Notes: generated from the sequence alone by a model not told the origin. A stretch of DNA of 64,000 nucleotides from Aphanothece sacrum FPU1 (GCF_003864295.1 NZ_BDQK01000013.1:496001-560000), one strand, 5' to 3'. Positions 44,093 to 53,363 are shown, counted from the first letter of the stretch. A program made the numbers and translations.

Positions 44093-45306
44093 TACTTAAT
44101 GAGATTAATTGATTTCAGCAGGGCTTCATGGTTTTTGTCAACCTCAGCCGCAAACCGATCAAAAAACTCAAACTCCTGAAATTCCTGAGAACTAGTCTTA
44201 TATCCCGCATCTCGCAAGTTTTGCTGGGTATCTAGATTCTTTAGATATTCGGCTTGATCTGGTGTCAGGGAAAGACCCAATTGGCGATAAACAAGTTCCA
44301 CAGAATCTTTGATATTTTGAGTAAGTCGATCAAACGAGAAACCAAGCTTTTGTTCAGGGGATAAACTATCGAAAAACTCAATGGTTTGGTGCGCCGCTTC
44401 AACTCGCACAGTTCGCTGCATTGGCTCCCAATTTGGAATCAGTGTTACATCGACACCCGACTTGCAATAAGCTGACTGACAGATTAAAGTCAGATAAGAG
44501 TTCATAAACTTTTCTGATGGTCGAGTAATTGTCACAAATAGGGCATCGGGGTAGAGTGACTTCATTATATTCACTCGCTGGAGACATTCATTATCCTTGG
44601 ATACGTAAATGAGATTTCTACCCCGCAAGTACAGAACCTTTTGAATTACCTTGTACTGAGTCTGTAGCATTCGCTCCTGGGTTTTACGGGAAAGCTTAGC
44701 AAAGTTATCTATATCTTCTAGTAGCTTAGGATAAGGAAAGCGATTAATCACATAAAACTGATGGAAAAAGCACTCTTCAAACAAAAAGCCATCATCTTCG
44801 TAGTCATTCAGATAGCTGTAATGCATTTTTTCAGTTAGATCTGCTTGGTGATTGTTTCCCCAGTAATTCACCAGGCTCATCCGCTCTAAAAAGCCTGTTG
44901 ACTGCAAGATCTTTTGCAGTAGAATGGAGGGATAGCGCCACTCTAGCAGTCGAATGCCAAAAAACGTTTTTTCGTCGGAAGCAAGGGTTCGGTGTAGAAA
45001 TGTGGTAGCACTACGGGGTTGAGCAACAATAAAAACAGGAGTACGAATCGTCTGTAGTCGATATTGAGGAAACAGTAGGTCATCAAGACACCAGCAAAGG
45101 GCGATAAATGGCAGTTTAAATGCGTAGTTGAGTAAATAGAAAACCTGCTTTTGCCTATCTTTAAAGCTAATTGATGGCTCTGGATCAAACAGCACATGGT
45201 GCCAGATTCTAAGGTAGGTAGGCCAATGAGGAAAAGGGGTCAGAAGCATAGCCCCGATGAGAACTGAACAAACTGCCAAAAAAGCAATAGAGATCGAAAA
45301 CAACAT
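44092..45306 (-). CDS. Membrane-anchored sulfotransferase
   Basis: A protein of 404 residues. An N-terminal membrane helix (about 1-23, LFSISIAFLAVCSVLIGAML) precedes the catalytic domain, whose PAPS 5'-phosphosulfate loop VAQPRSATTFLHR is at 94-106 and 3'-phosphate site is TRPSEKFMNS. This matches the Sulfotransfer_3-type family seen in cyanobacterial natural-product clusters. It transfers sulfate from PAPS to a hydroxyl. It sits 56 bases downstream of the amidinotransferase on the same strand. Its stop codon lies at an IS end, so a few native C-terminal residues may be lost. Confidence 0.88.
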   Translation of the reverse strand: MLFSISIAFLAVCSVLIGAMLLTPFPHWPTYLRIWHHVLFDPEPSISFKDRQKQVFYLLNYAFKLPFIALCWCLDDLLFPQYRLQTIRTPVFIVAQPRSATTFLHRTLASDEKTFFGIRLLEWRYPSILLQKILQSTGFLERMSLVNYWGNNHQADLTEKMHYSYLNDYEDDGFLFEECFFHQFYVINRFPYPKLLEDIDNFAKLSRKTQERMLQTQYKVIQKVLYLRGRNLIYVSKDNECLQRVNIMKSLYPDALFVTITRPSEKFMNSYLTLICQSAYCKSGVDVTLIPNWEPMQRTVRVEAAHQTIEFFDSLSPEQKLGFSFDRLTQNIKDSVELVYRQLGLSLTPDQAEYLKNLDTQQNLRDAGYKTSSQEFQEFEFFDRFAAEVDKNHEALLKSINLIK

Positions 45307-45362
45307 AACTGAAAATCAAAAAGTTAAATCGAAAATAATATAACTGAAAATCAAAAATGGAC

Positions 45363-46514
45363 TTAGCTAAAATAGTCTTCCAGAGAACCTTCACGAACGG
45401 TATCGAGGGTGAAACAGTGGAACCCGCCGCCAAAAATTCTTCGATGTCGATGCTGTACAGGAATGGGGGTAAACCCGTGCTTTTCCAGTGTTTTAATCAG
45501 TTCTGGAAATAAAGAGTTAACGATGATTTTGTCTTCATCAATCGACAATACATTTAAATCAATGTATTTTGTGGTGAGGATCAAATCATCATCTTCGTAG
45601 GTGGGGAAGATGTTCTCCGTCGGCTCTGGTGGGTAGATGATATCCCACTTTTGTAGTGGCGCAGGTAAGCGACTCAAAAACTGGGGATTACGTAGCAGCA
45701 GCGTACCGGGCTTTAAGGGTAGGATAATGCTGTCAATATGGTTGTCAGCAAATTGATACAGCATATGAAAATTAAATTGCCCTTCAAAATGTCGCTGCAA
45801 CCATTGATAGGCCAGATAATGATTTTTAGTTGCCACGTTGATCAGAATATCCTTGCCAAAGCGGATGCACTGAGCGGCATCAAACATCATCTCATGACCA
45901 ATATCAAATTCTGATTCATTTTGAGGATAAACTTTCTGCATCGCCGGCACATTTTGACCCGAAATGTAGGAGGTGTCAAAGGATTTATCTGTCATAATGG
46001 GCTTTGGCATATTCGTCCATTTTGCGCCCTGCTCAAAGTATTTGTAAAAGATTGGCTTTAGCAAGTCATTTTCAAAATATCTAGCGCGAACCTGGGGCGG
46101 AGTTTCCAAGATTTCGTTGCCAAAAATAATCGCTTGATCTCGAATATTTAAGGCGGGAATACAGTCAGCTTTCCAGTAAGGTGTCTCAAATTTTATGGCT
46201 TTACTCAGAGCAATCGGTCGATGCACCTTAATGTCCAACTGCTGCAAAGTGCTTACCAGTGACTCAACATCTTCGTTCAACTCTTCTAAGTATTTTCTCT
46301 TGAGGGTATGAGTGACAAGGCCCTGAGATTCCTGAGTTTCATTGGGACGATCACTTGCACCATTAGTTTCGTAATAGGGATAGCAAAATGCTGAATAGGC
46401 AACATCGTGAAAGAAAACCTTAAAGGATAATTCTAAATCCTGCGTATCGTAGTTAATGGGGGAACCAACAACAACCTCTTTTAGGGTAGACCATTCATTG
46501 AAACTATTGACCAT
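45363..46514 (-). CDS. Amidinotransferase (glycine amidinotransferase-like)
   Basis: 383 residues from the ATG at 46514 (MVNSFNEWSTLKEVVVGSP), where aagga lies about 12 bases upstream; a TTG at 46550 would add 12 residues. The catalytic triad of the family can be placed as Asp212 (FDAAQC), His259 (DNHIDSI) and Cys367 (GGGFHCFTLD). These enzymes move the amidino group of arginine to an amine acceptor. Related cyanobacterial enzymes (CyrA, SxtG) start guanidine-containing alkaloids. The neighbouring sulfotransferase and the nearby carbamoyltransferase fit such a pathway; the real acceptor is unknown. Confidence 0.92.
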   Translation of the reverse strand: MVNSFNEWSTLKEVVVGSPINYDTQDLELSFKVFFHDVAYSAFCYPYYETNGASDRPNETQESQGLVTHTLKRKYLEELNEDVESLVSTLQQLDIKVHRPIALSKAIKFETPYWKADCIPALNIRDQAIIFGNEILETPPQVRARYFENDLLKPIFYKYFEQGAKWTNMPKPIMTDKSFDTSYISGQNVPAMQKVYPQNESEFDIGHEMMFDAAQCIRFGKDILINVATKNHYLAYQWLQRHFEGQFNFHMLYQFADNHIDSIILPLKPGTLLLRNPQFLSRLPAPLQKWDIIYPPEPTENIFPTYEDDDLILTTKYIDLNVLSIDEDKIIVNSLFPELIKTLEKHGFTPIPVQHRHRRIFGGGFHCFTLDTVREGSLEDYFS

Positions 46515-46633
46515 AGCAGTTGATTCATCCTTAATTTCATTAAAACGCAATTCAGTAAAATTTTACATTAATTACACCAGATCTCTTGAAAAAATATCTA
46601 TGCCAAGATGTTAGGGATATACAAATAACGTAG

Positions 46634-48157
46634 TTAACCAAGGTCAAATAGCGTCAATTGCTTATAATTCGCTCTCTGATTGACCTTACTCGTAAGTTTA
46701 CGAGTAGGTTCTAGAGTCTGGGGTTTATCCTTACCCGACGGTGCCTCAGTTTTCAACAAAGAATCCTGAAACTTCTGAGTCCGTTTTAGCAAGATTACTT
46801 TTACATCGGAATGCTTCATGTATCGAGTGATTTCAACATCACTCATTCTTGCTAGAACATTATCAGCAGCGTTAGTGTCTGAGTGCATCACAACCCCATC
46901 GTGTCCGGTAAACTTGTCACCATTTCTACTGCCCGTTAAGGTAGCAAATCTGGAGTCAAGCTGTGATGTGTATGCACAATTGACACTAACAACCGTACAA
47001 CCTGTACGGGTTGAAACTTGTTTTAGAGCATTTGTAACTATTCCCTTGCACCATGAAGAAACGTTTCTTTTCATACGCTTTCTCATGGGTTTTTTGCTTT
47101 TTATTTGCTCCGTCAAATCTTCAAAAGCTACCTTGATTGCATTTGTCATCAAGTCATGTGTAGCAGTAAAAACGATTGTTTGAATCTTACCTTTAAAAGA
47201 TGTTTCTCTGTTATTCCACTTGCTAAAGCCAAGATTATTGCGCTTAATTCTATCGGCTTTAGCACCATTCCCTTGAGAAATAGCTTTATTAAAAACTGAC
47301 CTTATTTTGTTCCGTTTAACTTGTTTTGCTGTTCTGTAATCAGTTTCTTCTGTTTGGATTTTACCAAAGTTATTACCTAAAAATCTAGCACCATCATTAG
47401 AAGATGTTGCATAAACTTCTGTATAACCCCTATCACATCCAATTATTTTACCTTCAGTCTTTTTTGATGCTTTTTGGATATTAGTCGTGTAATGTATTTC
47501 CCATCTACCATTTCGCTTGATTAACCTTAACTGACATTTTACTTCTGTTGGTAAGGTCGTTGGTAGCTTGAGGGTTTTACCTTTCGTTAGTCCACCAAAA
47601 CGCAACCACACCACACCTTTGTCGTCTATTTTAGTGTCAAAAGCCTTTATAATAATTTGGTTGCAAACTTTTGTGTGACCTCGATACCAAAACTTTCTAA
47701 CCAAGGTGCAAAGTTTGGGGTGTTCCAACCATTCACGGCTCTCTAACGTAAGTTGTAAAACTCCTTTTTTAGCCTGAAACGGTTGGAACGATTGACCCAA
47801 ATATTTCATCACCTTTTCGACACAAGCCGCCTGAACTAAATGGATATCATCAATTACGTCATAGAGGGTTGCTTCCCATAACTTAGCGGGTAATTGGTAC
47901 TTGTCTTTCGATGCGGCGGTTCGCGCGGACAGAAGCTTCTGTCCGTCGACACGCCGCGTGCGTAGCTGTTTGTCAATCTCAAATTTAGAAACGCCCCAGG
48001 CTTTTAATGACCCGAACTCGTTCCACAAATCAGAGCGTAGTTGTCCCAAACGCAAAGCAATTAAATCAAGTTCGTCAGATTTCCATTTATTTAGTTTTTG
48101 AGTCCCTAAAATTGCGATTCTCGTAACGGTTAACTGATTTTTAACTTTGAGTTTCAT
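46634..48157 (-). CDS. TnpB-family RNA-guided nuclease/IS200-IS605 accessory protein
   Basis: A protein of 507 residues, apparently intact. The RuvC triad can be placed at Asp242 (IGCDRGYTEV), Glu346 (VAFEDL) and Asp427 (HSDTNAADN). The usual zinc ribbon between the second and third motifs is absent: the stretch reads CAYTSQLDSRFATLTGSRNG with no CxxC pairs. This is a cyanobacterial subfamily I recall. No TnpA gene is adjacent. A guide (omega) RNA, if still made, should lie at or beyond the 3' end of this gene, at about 46560-46640. The element sits inside the biosynthetic region. Confidence 0.88.
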   Translation of the reverse strand: MKLKVKNQLTVTRIAILGTQKLNKWKSDELDLIALRLGQLRSDLWNEFGSLKAWGVSKFEIDKQLRTRRVDGQKLLSARTAASKDKYQLPAKLWEATLYDVIDDIHLVQAACVEKVMKYLGQSFQPFQAKKGVLQLTLESREWLEHPKLCTLVRKFWYRGHTKVCNQIIIKAFDTKIDDKGVVWLRFGGLTKGKTLKLPTTLPTEVKCQLRLIKRNGRWEIHYTTNIQKASKKTEGKIIGCDRGYTEVYATSSNDGARFLGNNFGKIQTEETDYRTAKQVKRNKIRSVFNKAISQGNGAKADRIKRNNLGFSKWNNRETSFKGKIQTIVFTATHDLMTNAIKVAFEDLTEQIKSKKPMRKRMKRNVSSWCKGIVTNALKQVSTRTGCTVVSVNCAYTSQLDSRFATLTGSRNGDKFTGHDGVVMHSDTNAADNVLARMSDVEITRYMKHSDVKVILLKRTQKFQDSLLKTEAPSGKDKPQTLEPTRKLTSKVNQRANYKQLTLFDLG

Positions 48158-48445
48158 TGGCTGAACTTACTACGCTTTCTATCATTATACTTTTTAAAAA
48201 GTTATCTCGCTATTTTATCTAATAGGCTAGGAATTGGGAAGGTCTCTGTTCTGAAAAGAAAAAAATTGTCAAACTTCCTCTTTATTTCAATGAGGGTAAA
48301 ACAGATTCAATGCAAGATTTGTTAAAGTCTTATATTTTTCTACGCTAAAATAATTGATGTATAAATACGCGATCGCACCCCTTTAGCGATGAGGAAGTTT
48401 ATTTTGTGGTAGCATCTAATTAAATGCGTATTATATGCGAAAGTA

Positions 48446-48709
48446 ATGCTTAACCTTTCAAAAGACATTCATTCTCTAACTGAGTTTAAACGAAATACGA
48501 CTGAGTTTATCGAGTATCTCAAGCAAACCAAACACCCCTTGGTGCTTACGGTTAATGGAAAGGCAGAACTCGTTGTGCAAGATGCTGAATCCTATCAAGC
48601 ACTTCTTGAGGCGGCAGAATTGGTTGAGACGCTTAAAGGAATCAAGCGCGGTATCGAAGAGATGAAACAAGGCAAAGGCAAGAAGGCAGAGAGAGGACTT
48701 CTTCTCTGA
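48446..48709 (+). CDS. Phd/YefM-family antitoxin
   Basis: Eighty-seven residues: MLNLSKDIHSLTEFKRNTTEF, then LVLTVNGKAELVVQDAESYQALLEAAE, the typical Phd/YefM DNA-binding fold. It precedes a RelE/ParE-like toxin frame by 27 bases, the usual TA order. Because the toxin is broken, the antitoxin is probably a relic or acts alone. Confidence 0.9.
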   Translation: MLNLSKDIHSLTEFKRNTTEFIEYLKQTKHPLVLTVNGKAELVVQDAESYQALLEAAELVETLKGIKRGIEEMKQGKGKKAERGLLL

Positions 48710-48736
48710 ATTGTTCGATAAACTGGACAGTTCTCA

Positions 48737-48952
48737 ATGAGCCAAAAGTATCAAATCGTCATACAACCTGAAGCACAAAAGGGAATTGAAAAAGCTTATC
48801 TGTGATTCAGTAATGATTCTCCCCGAAAAGCGAGGTTGTGGCTGGAAGGATTGTATAAAGCAATTCTCTCCCTAGAACAAATGCCTTACCGTTGTTCACT
48901 GGCTTTTGAAAATAATTTCTTGGAGGAAGAAATCCGACAACTTATTTATGGT
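48737..48952 (+). pseudogene. RelE/ParE-like toxin, broken
   Basis: From the ATG at 48737 the product reads MSQKYQIVIQPEAQKGIEKAY L, then a TGA at 48803-48805, then in the same frame FSNDSPRKARLWLEGLYKAIL and up to EEEIRQLIYG. The match ends exactly where an IS terminal repeat begins (48951), so the C-terminal part, where RelE toxins carry key residues, is missing. Two independent lesions make it inactive. Confidence 0.82.
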
Positions 48953-49168
48953 TTGCTGAATAAGGATAAAAGCCTGATACAATAAAGGTTATAGTCGCAC
49001 TCAGTGGGGAAAAAAGATCACTATAAGTGTCAGCAAACCCGCTAAAATTCGTAGCCAACCCTTACACCTCTTTATTTAGAACAAATGTATCGTAAGTCTC
49101 AAGAGCCTTCCATTACCCCAGAAAATTTTGAATTGCCCTTTGAGGGCTCCATCCCTGTTTGGATTTAG
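48951..49168 (+). mobile_element. IS left end with transposase N-terminal fragment
   Basis: It opens with the terminal repeat ggtttgctgaataagg. It is closely similar to 63639-63757, including cctgatacaataaaggttat and attcgtagccaaccctta. A short frame from the ATG at 49085 codes MYRKSQEPSITPENFELPFEG, which matches the N-terminus I know from cyanobacterial IS5/IS1182-like transposases. It breaks off at about 49150 into the HIP1 array. Classic truncated IS. Confidence 0.68.
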
Positions 49169-49276
49169 CGATCGCTGTTGGATTTAGCGATCGCTGTTTG
49201 GGTTTAGCGATCGCTATTTGGGTTTAGCGATCGCTGTTTGGGTTTAGCGATCGCTGTTGGATTTAGCTATCGCTGT
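49161..49276. repeat. Tandem array of HIP1 octamers
   Basis: Six units of 19-20 bp, each tttagcgatcgctgttgg or a close variant. The octamer gcgatcgc is at 49168, 49187, 49207, 49227 and 49247, plus one degenerate copy (gctatcgc) at 49266. The gap 48986-49314 holds only the IS remnant and this array. Confidence 0.95.
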
Positions 49277-49314
49277 CACTGTACCTCATGAGTTTGAGAA
49301 ACGCTATAGTTTTT

Positions 49315-50166
49315 CTAGGAGTTTTCTGGTGGATTTGTAAGAAGATTTAAGTGATAAGAATCTTCACCACGAACTATGATGCAAGGAATCGGATTTCCAC
49401 TAAACCCTTTGATCTCAACATCAGGTTTGGCAAAACGAGCCACAAGACCGAAGCGGGTTCGAGAGTCGTTATTTTGACTAACACCATGCCAAATTCCACC
49501 TCTCGTAAAGCAGTACTGACCTGCTTTCATCTGTATGGCTTCAATTTTGTGAGGTGCGTTTTCTGGGTGCATTCGATCAGCCAACTTGATCATACTCCCA
49601 GCGTCGGTGAGATCGCACTCTCCTGCTTCTGCCAAGACCACAAGGTCTGCATCATACTTGTGGGTTCGAGGGATAACCAACAGACAACCCGTTTTCATGG
49701 TCATTTCAGTTACTGCGATCGACACATGAACGCCTTTGATCCAGCCATTAATTACATCAATATGCCAAATTTGACCAGTTTTTTCTACAATATGACCATC
49801 ATGACCAGGCTCTCTAGAAATAGTCTCTGCCATCCAAAATAGAAGATTTTGTCCCAGAAAATCGGCCACATCATCTAAAATTGGCGGCTCTGTAGATAGG
49901 TCATACACTAACTTAGATGTAGTATGAGCAATCCTGCGATCCATCACATGACTTTCCATTGGAGAAGATGAGGTTTTTTGCTCCTGATTTTGAGCTTCTT
50001 CAATAGCTTGACTCATAGCATCGCGTAGAGCCACTAAACTAGGAGTTTGACCCAGGGTAAATGGCCCGACAAAGCCTTCTTTCTCGAAAAAAGCGACTTT
50101 CTGCTCAACTTGATTAAAGTTAGTTTGGCTAGTGCTAGATTTTCCAGAATATCCAGTAGTTTGCAT
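49315..50166 (-). CDS. Phytanoyl-CoA dioxygenase (PhyH)-family 2-oxoglutarate oxygenase
   Basis: 283 residues from the ATG at 50166 (MQTTGYSGKSSTSQ), with aagaggag 7 bases upstream; a TTG at 50199 is in frame but has no such site. The iron site is visible as His-x-Asp in IWHIDVING and the distal His in GGIWHGVSQ, with the 2-oxoglutarate Arg in SRTRFGL. It hydroxylates an unknown substrate. It is the last gene of the minus-strand series that starts with a GT61 gene. Confidence 0.9.
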   Translation of the reverse strand: MQTTGYSGKSSTSQTNFNQVEQKVAFFEKEGFVGPFTLGQTPSLVALRDAMSQAIEEAQNQEQKTSSSPMESHVMDRRIAHTTSKLVYDLSTEPPILDDVADFLGQNLLFWMAETISREPGHDGHIVEKTGQIWHIDVINGWIKGVHVSIAVTEMTMKTGCLLVIPRTHKYDADLVVLAEAGECDLTDAGSMIKLADRMHPENAPHKIEAIQMKAGQYCFTRGGIWHGVSQNNDSRTRFGLVARFAKPDVEIKGFSGNPIPCIIVRGEDSYHLNLLTNPPENS

Positions 50167-50260
50167 GATTAAACTCCTCTTATTAACATGACTGCACAAG
50201 GACTTAGATGACTTAAATTTTATGCCTCTTTACAACTGAATCTTACCTAATTTACTAAAC

Positions 50261-51595
50261 TTAACGGGCTAACACTGGTTTTTTCGTTGATATAGCCTCT
50301 TCAATAATATCAACAGCTTTTTCCACACCTCCTGACCTCTTAATAACTACTTGTAAATCTAAAGCTCTCTTCCTGTAAAAATCATCCACTAAAACTTTCT
50401 TCAGCGTCTTATGAAGATTTTTTACCGTAAGTTTATTCAAAGGTATAAGTTCCCCACAACCAGCCCACGCAACTCTTGCAGCCATACCGTGTTGATCGCT
50501 GAATAATGGAATTGCTACCATAGGTAATCCATTGTATAAACTTTCTAAAACTGTATTAATTCCTCCATGAGTAATTGTCATAGTTGCTTTTTGCAGTAAT
50601 TCTAATTGAGGAGCATTATTGACAAGCAAGGTATTTTTAGGAAGTTCCCCAGGAAAATCACAATTATTTATTCCTCCCCGTGAGATCACTAACTGAACAT
50701 CCAGATCTTTGCAGGCAGAAGCCATCACTTCTATGACCCACTGAAGACCACCTAGCATACTTCCTAAAGAAGCATAAATTAACGGCTGATTTGTTAACTT
50801 ATTATATGGGAAAAAGATGGGACTTCGGCTTCCTGAATAATGGTATGGCCCAGTAAAATGAAAATATCTTGGCAAGCATTGCCTGGGAAATTCCAGTTCG
50901 GCAATTTGTTGGCTGATCTGAGCTAATGGAGAATAATCATCATCAAAACTTGAAAGTAAAGGCAAATTCCACTTTCGACGATAATAATTAATCACCTTCA
51001 AGACAGAAGCTTCTCTTTTTTTCAGGTATACATAACCAATTTGATTCCGCAGAATTCCCCACGATGAAGAATCGTAAGACCAAGTTGTATCAAAAGGAGG
51101 AACAGTAGCTTCAGAATGGGATATTACTGAGCTAAATATGCTGACAAAAGGAATGTCAAGATACTGAGCAACTGTTGCCCCTGCTGAAGCTTTTGAATCA
51201 ATTAACAGTGCTTCTATACCTGCTGACTTAATAGCTGCTGGAGCATGGGTTAAATACTTTTCTTGATAAACTATGCTCTGTCCCGGTATCCAACCAATCT
51301 TGATTCGCAGAGAATCAATTTCCCTTTGTTTAGAAAGTAGAGTCGAGAATTGAAATTTTTGGGTTACATTTGGCGAATTATACTCTAGAGATGATTCAGG
51401 AGTGTCAGGTTGCCAAACTGCTTGAAATTCCAAACCTTCAGCCAAAGTTTTTGCTTGTGTTTGAAACCCTGTTTTAGTGATGGGAACTCCTACTAATGTA
51501 ACCCGATGACCACGCCGTTTTAACTCCTGACCTAAAGGAATTATTGTATTGAGATGCCCAGATGCTGATGGACAGATAAGACCAAAATGAGTCAT
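50261..51595 (-). CDS. GT1-family (UGT/MGT-like) glycosyltransferase
   Basis: A protein of 444 residues. The N-terminus MTHFGLICPSASGHLNTIIPLGQEL is the acceptor-binding Rossmann start of macrolide-type GT1 enzymes. The C-terminal donor motif THGGINTVLESLYNGLPMVAIPLFSDQHGMAARV is the nucleotide-sugar signature. It should glycosylate a small hydrophobic or polar metabolite in the cytoplasm. It is 94 bases from the dioxygenase and about 200 from the carbamoyltransferase, on the same strand. Confidence 0.9.
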   Translation of the reverse strand: MTHFGLICPSASGHLNTIIPLGQELKRRGHRVTLVGVPITKTGFQTQAKTLAEGLEFQAVWQPDTPESSLEYNSPNVTQKFQFSTLLSKQREIDSLRIKIGWIPGQSIVYQEKYLTHAPAAIKSAGIEALLIDSKASAGATVAQYLDIPFVSIFSSVISHSEATVPPFDTTWSYDSSSWGILRNQIGYVYLKKREASVLKVINYYRRKWNLPLLSSFDDDYSPLAQISQQIAELEFPRQCLPRYFHFTGPYHYSGSRSPIFFPYNKLTNQPLIYASLGSMLGGLQWVIEVMASACKDLDVQLVISRGGINNCDFPGELPKNTLLVNNAPQLELLQKATMTITHGGINTVLESLYNGLPMVAIPLFSDQHGMAARVAWAGCGELIPLNKLTVKNLHKTLKKVLVDDFYRKRALDLQVVIKRSGGVEKAVDIIEEAISTKKPVLAR

Positions 51596-51662
51596 GGGAT
51601 TTGTTTTGATTGTTGATCACAACTACAGGCTTTATTATTCCCTAATCAATTACCTTCCTTAC

Positions 51663-51759
51663 TAAGCTGTTGTGCATTTAAACTGCTTATTGGTTAAATG
51701 CAAGAAAAAAGCTACAATCCTCTTCCATGAAAGCCTTTTGCTTTTTGCCTTTTGCCTTG
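51663..51759 (+). repeat. Direct repeat, right copy
   Basis: Same sequence as 43769-43856 (taagctgttgtgcatttaaa and so on, ending in ttttgccttttgccttg) with small internal differences. It lies between the GT1 and carbamoyltransferase genes. As a direct pair with the left copy it could support excision of the 8-kb segment in between. Confidence 0.8.
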
Positions 51760-51794
51760 CTAAAACGCATTGTAAATGCGTTTTAGCTTACGAG

Positions 51795-53363
51795 CTACCT
51801 GGCTACATAGAATTTATTGTTAACAACAAAACCATCTAGCTTTTGTTGTTGGACATAGTAAACAAGATCGCTCATCTCGTTAATAAAACCCGTTCCCAAA
51901 AAATTCAAGGAAGTGTTGCACAGAACTCCAAATCCACTTAAGCCTTTGAATGCCATTAATAATTCATGTAGCTGGGGATTTTGTGAACTATTTACTGTTT
52001 GAACCCTTGCAGTATTATCCACATGAGTCACTGCCTTTAGCTGGTTTGTTTTAAGCTTCTGAAAATAGAGCATATAGGGACTAGGATCTGACCAATCAAA
52101 ATGTTCTGATACGTCCTCCTCTAAACAAATTGGAGCAATGGGGCGATACCCTTCTCGTTTCTTAATCTGATTTAATCTAGCCTGTATTTCCTCTTGGAAG
52201 GGAGAAGCGAGCAGTGACCGATTTCCCAAAGCTCTTGGCCCAATTTCATATTTCCCTTGCACCCAAGCTATAATATTATCTTCATAAATGAATTTGGCAA
52301 CCTGGTCATAATTTAAGTCGTAAACCTCAAACATACCATCACAATTGATGTCTTCTATAAACTTTGTTCCCGCATAGACATCCCAGCTAATCTTGGCGTT
52401 ACCAGAATAATAAAACTGGGCATCTATCGCTGTTCCAATAGCAGAACCACTGTCATTTGTACAGGGAGGAACAAAAACTTCTGGAAATAAACCACAATTT
52501 TTCCATTGTGTATTCCAATCGCAATTTAATCCACACCCACCACTAATAAGTAGCGGTAGCTTTTCTGTCAAATTCTCTTTGGCAAACTTATAGAAAACAT
52601 CAAAAATCTGATCGGATATTTTTCCAGCTAGATTTTTAAATTGAGGGTGTTCTACGCCAATATTTAAGAAGGAAGACCAGGCGAAATCTTTGTCAGTGAG
52701 TTTCCAAATTTCACTAGGATGATTCATGATGAGGTTGATGAACTTCATTTCTTCATCATTGGGTGTTGAATGATCGCAAAAAGCTGCTAAAGCCATCATT
52801 TTTCCGGCGGCAGAGAGGTAACTTCCTCCTTGTCCAGTTCCTCCATTAGAAGACCTATCGGCTACGCAATATGGAAAACTATATCTAGAACCTGGCCCTT
52901 CCAAAACTTGACCCAGGGAAGTGATATTAACATTTTTATCAATTTTGTAAAAGTTGCCAAGTACCCCCTCCCAAACCAGTGCATAACAAGGTCTTCCTTG
53001 CTCAAATGGAGACATCCCATAAGAACACATCAAATGGGAACGTTCATGAGAAGAGGAGAATCGTTTGATATCCTTGCCTAGAAAAGTTGAGTTTTCAGAC
53101 AGAATGTTGTCTAAACCATCATAACCGCTATCACTTACGGTGGATATATTGTCTAACGGACCTACTCCTTTGTACCAACCACTTACTGCCACTACTTCAG
53201 GCAGTTCTTTGAGGTAAGACATCGCCTCCACAAAAAGATTGACGGTAACAGCAGAATATCTTCTGAAAGAGTTTTTCTCACCTTCAAAGGAAAACATCAG
53301 TTGTCCTTCATTGAGATAAACAATGGTGCCATCGTGACCAGGTTTAAAGGATAGAATCTTCAT
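51795..53363 (-). CDS. Carbamoyltransferase (NodU/CmcH/TobZ-type)
   Basis: A protein of 522 residues. It starts MKILSFKPGHDGTIVYLNEG and has the N-terminal Kae1-like domain with SSHERSHLMCSY, LLISGGCGLNCDWN and VPPCTNDSGSAIGTA. The C-terminal YrdC-like half has IGPRALGNRSLLASP. Family members carbamoylate a hydroxyl (often a sugar or alkaloid alcohol) using carbamoyl phosphate and ATP. The saxitoxin enzyme SxtI belongs to the same family. No ribosome site is evident, so the start could lie slightly inside. Confidence 0.93.
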   Translation of the reverse strand: MKILSFKPGHDGTIVYLNEGQLMFSFEGEKNSFRRYSAVTVNLFVEAMSYLKELPEVVAVSGWYKGVGPLDNISTVSDSGYDGLDNILSENSTFLGKDIKRFSSSHERSHLMCSYGMSPFEQGRPCYALVWEGVLGNFYKIDKNVNITSLGQVLEGPGSRYSFPYCVADRSSNGGTGQGGSYLSAAGKMMALAAFCDHSTPNDEEMKFINLIMNHPSEIWKLTDKDFAWSSFLNIGVEHPQFKNLAGKISDQIFDVFYKFAKENLTEKLPLLISGGCGLNCDWNTQWKNCGLFPEVFVPPCTNDSGSAIGTAIDAQFYYSGNAKISWDVYAGTKFIEDINCDGMFEVYDLNYDQVAKFIYEDNIIAWVQGKYEIGPRALGNRSLLASPFQEEIQARLNQIKKREGYRPIAPICLEEDVSEHFDWSDPSPYMLYFQKLKTNQLKAVTHVDNTARVQTVNSSQNPQLHELLMAFKGLSGFGVLCNTSLNFLGTGFINEMSDLVYYVQQQKLDGFVVNNKFYVAR

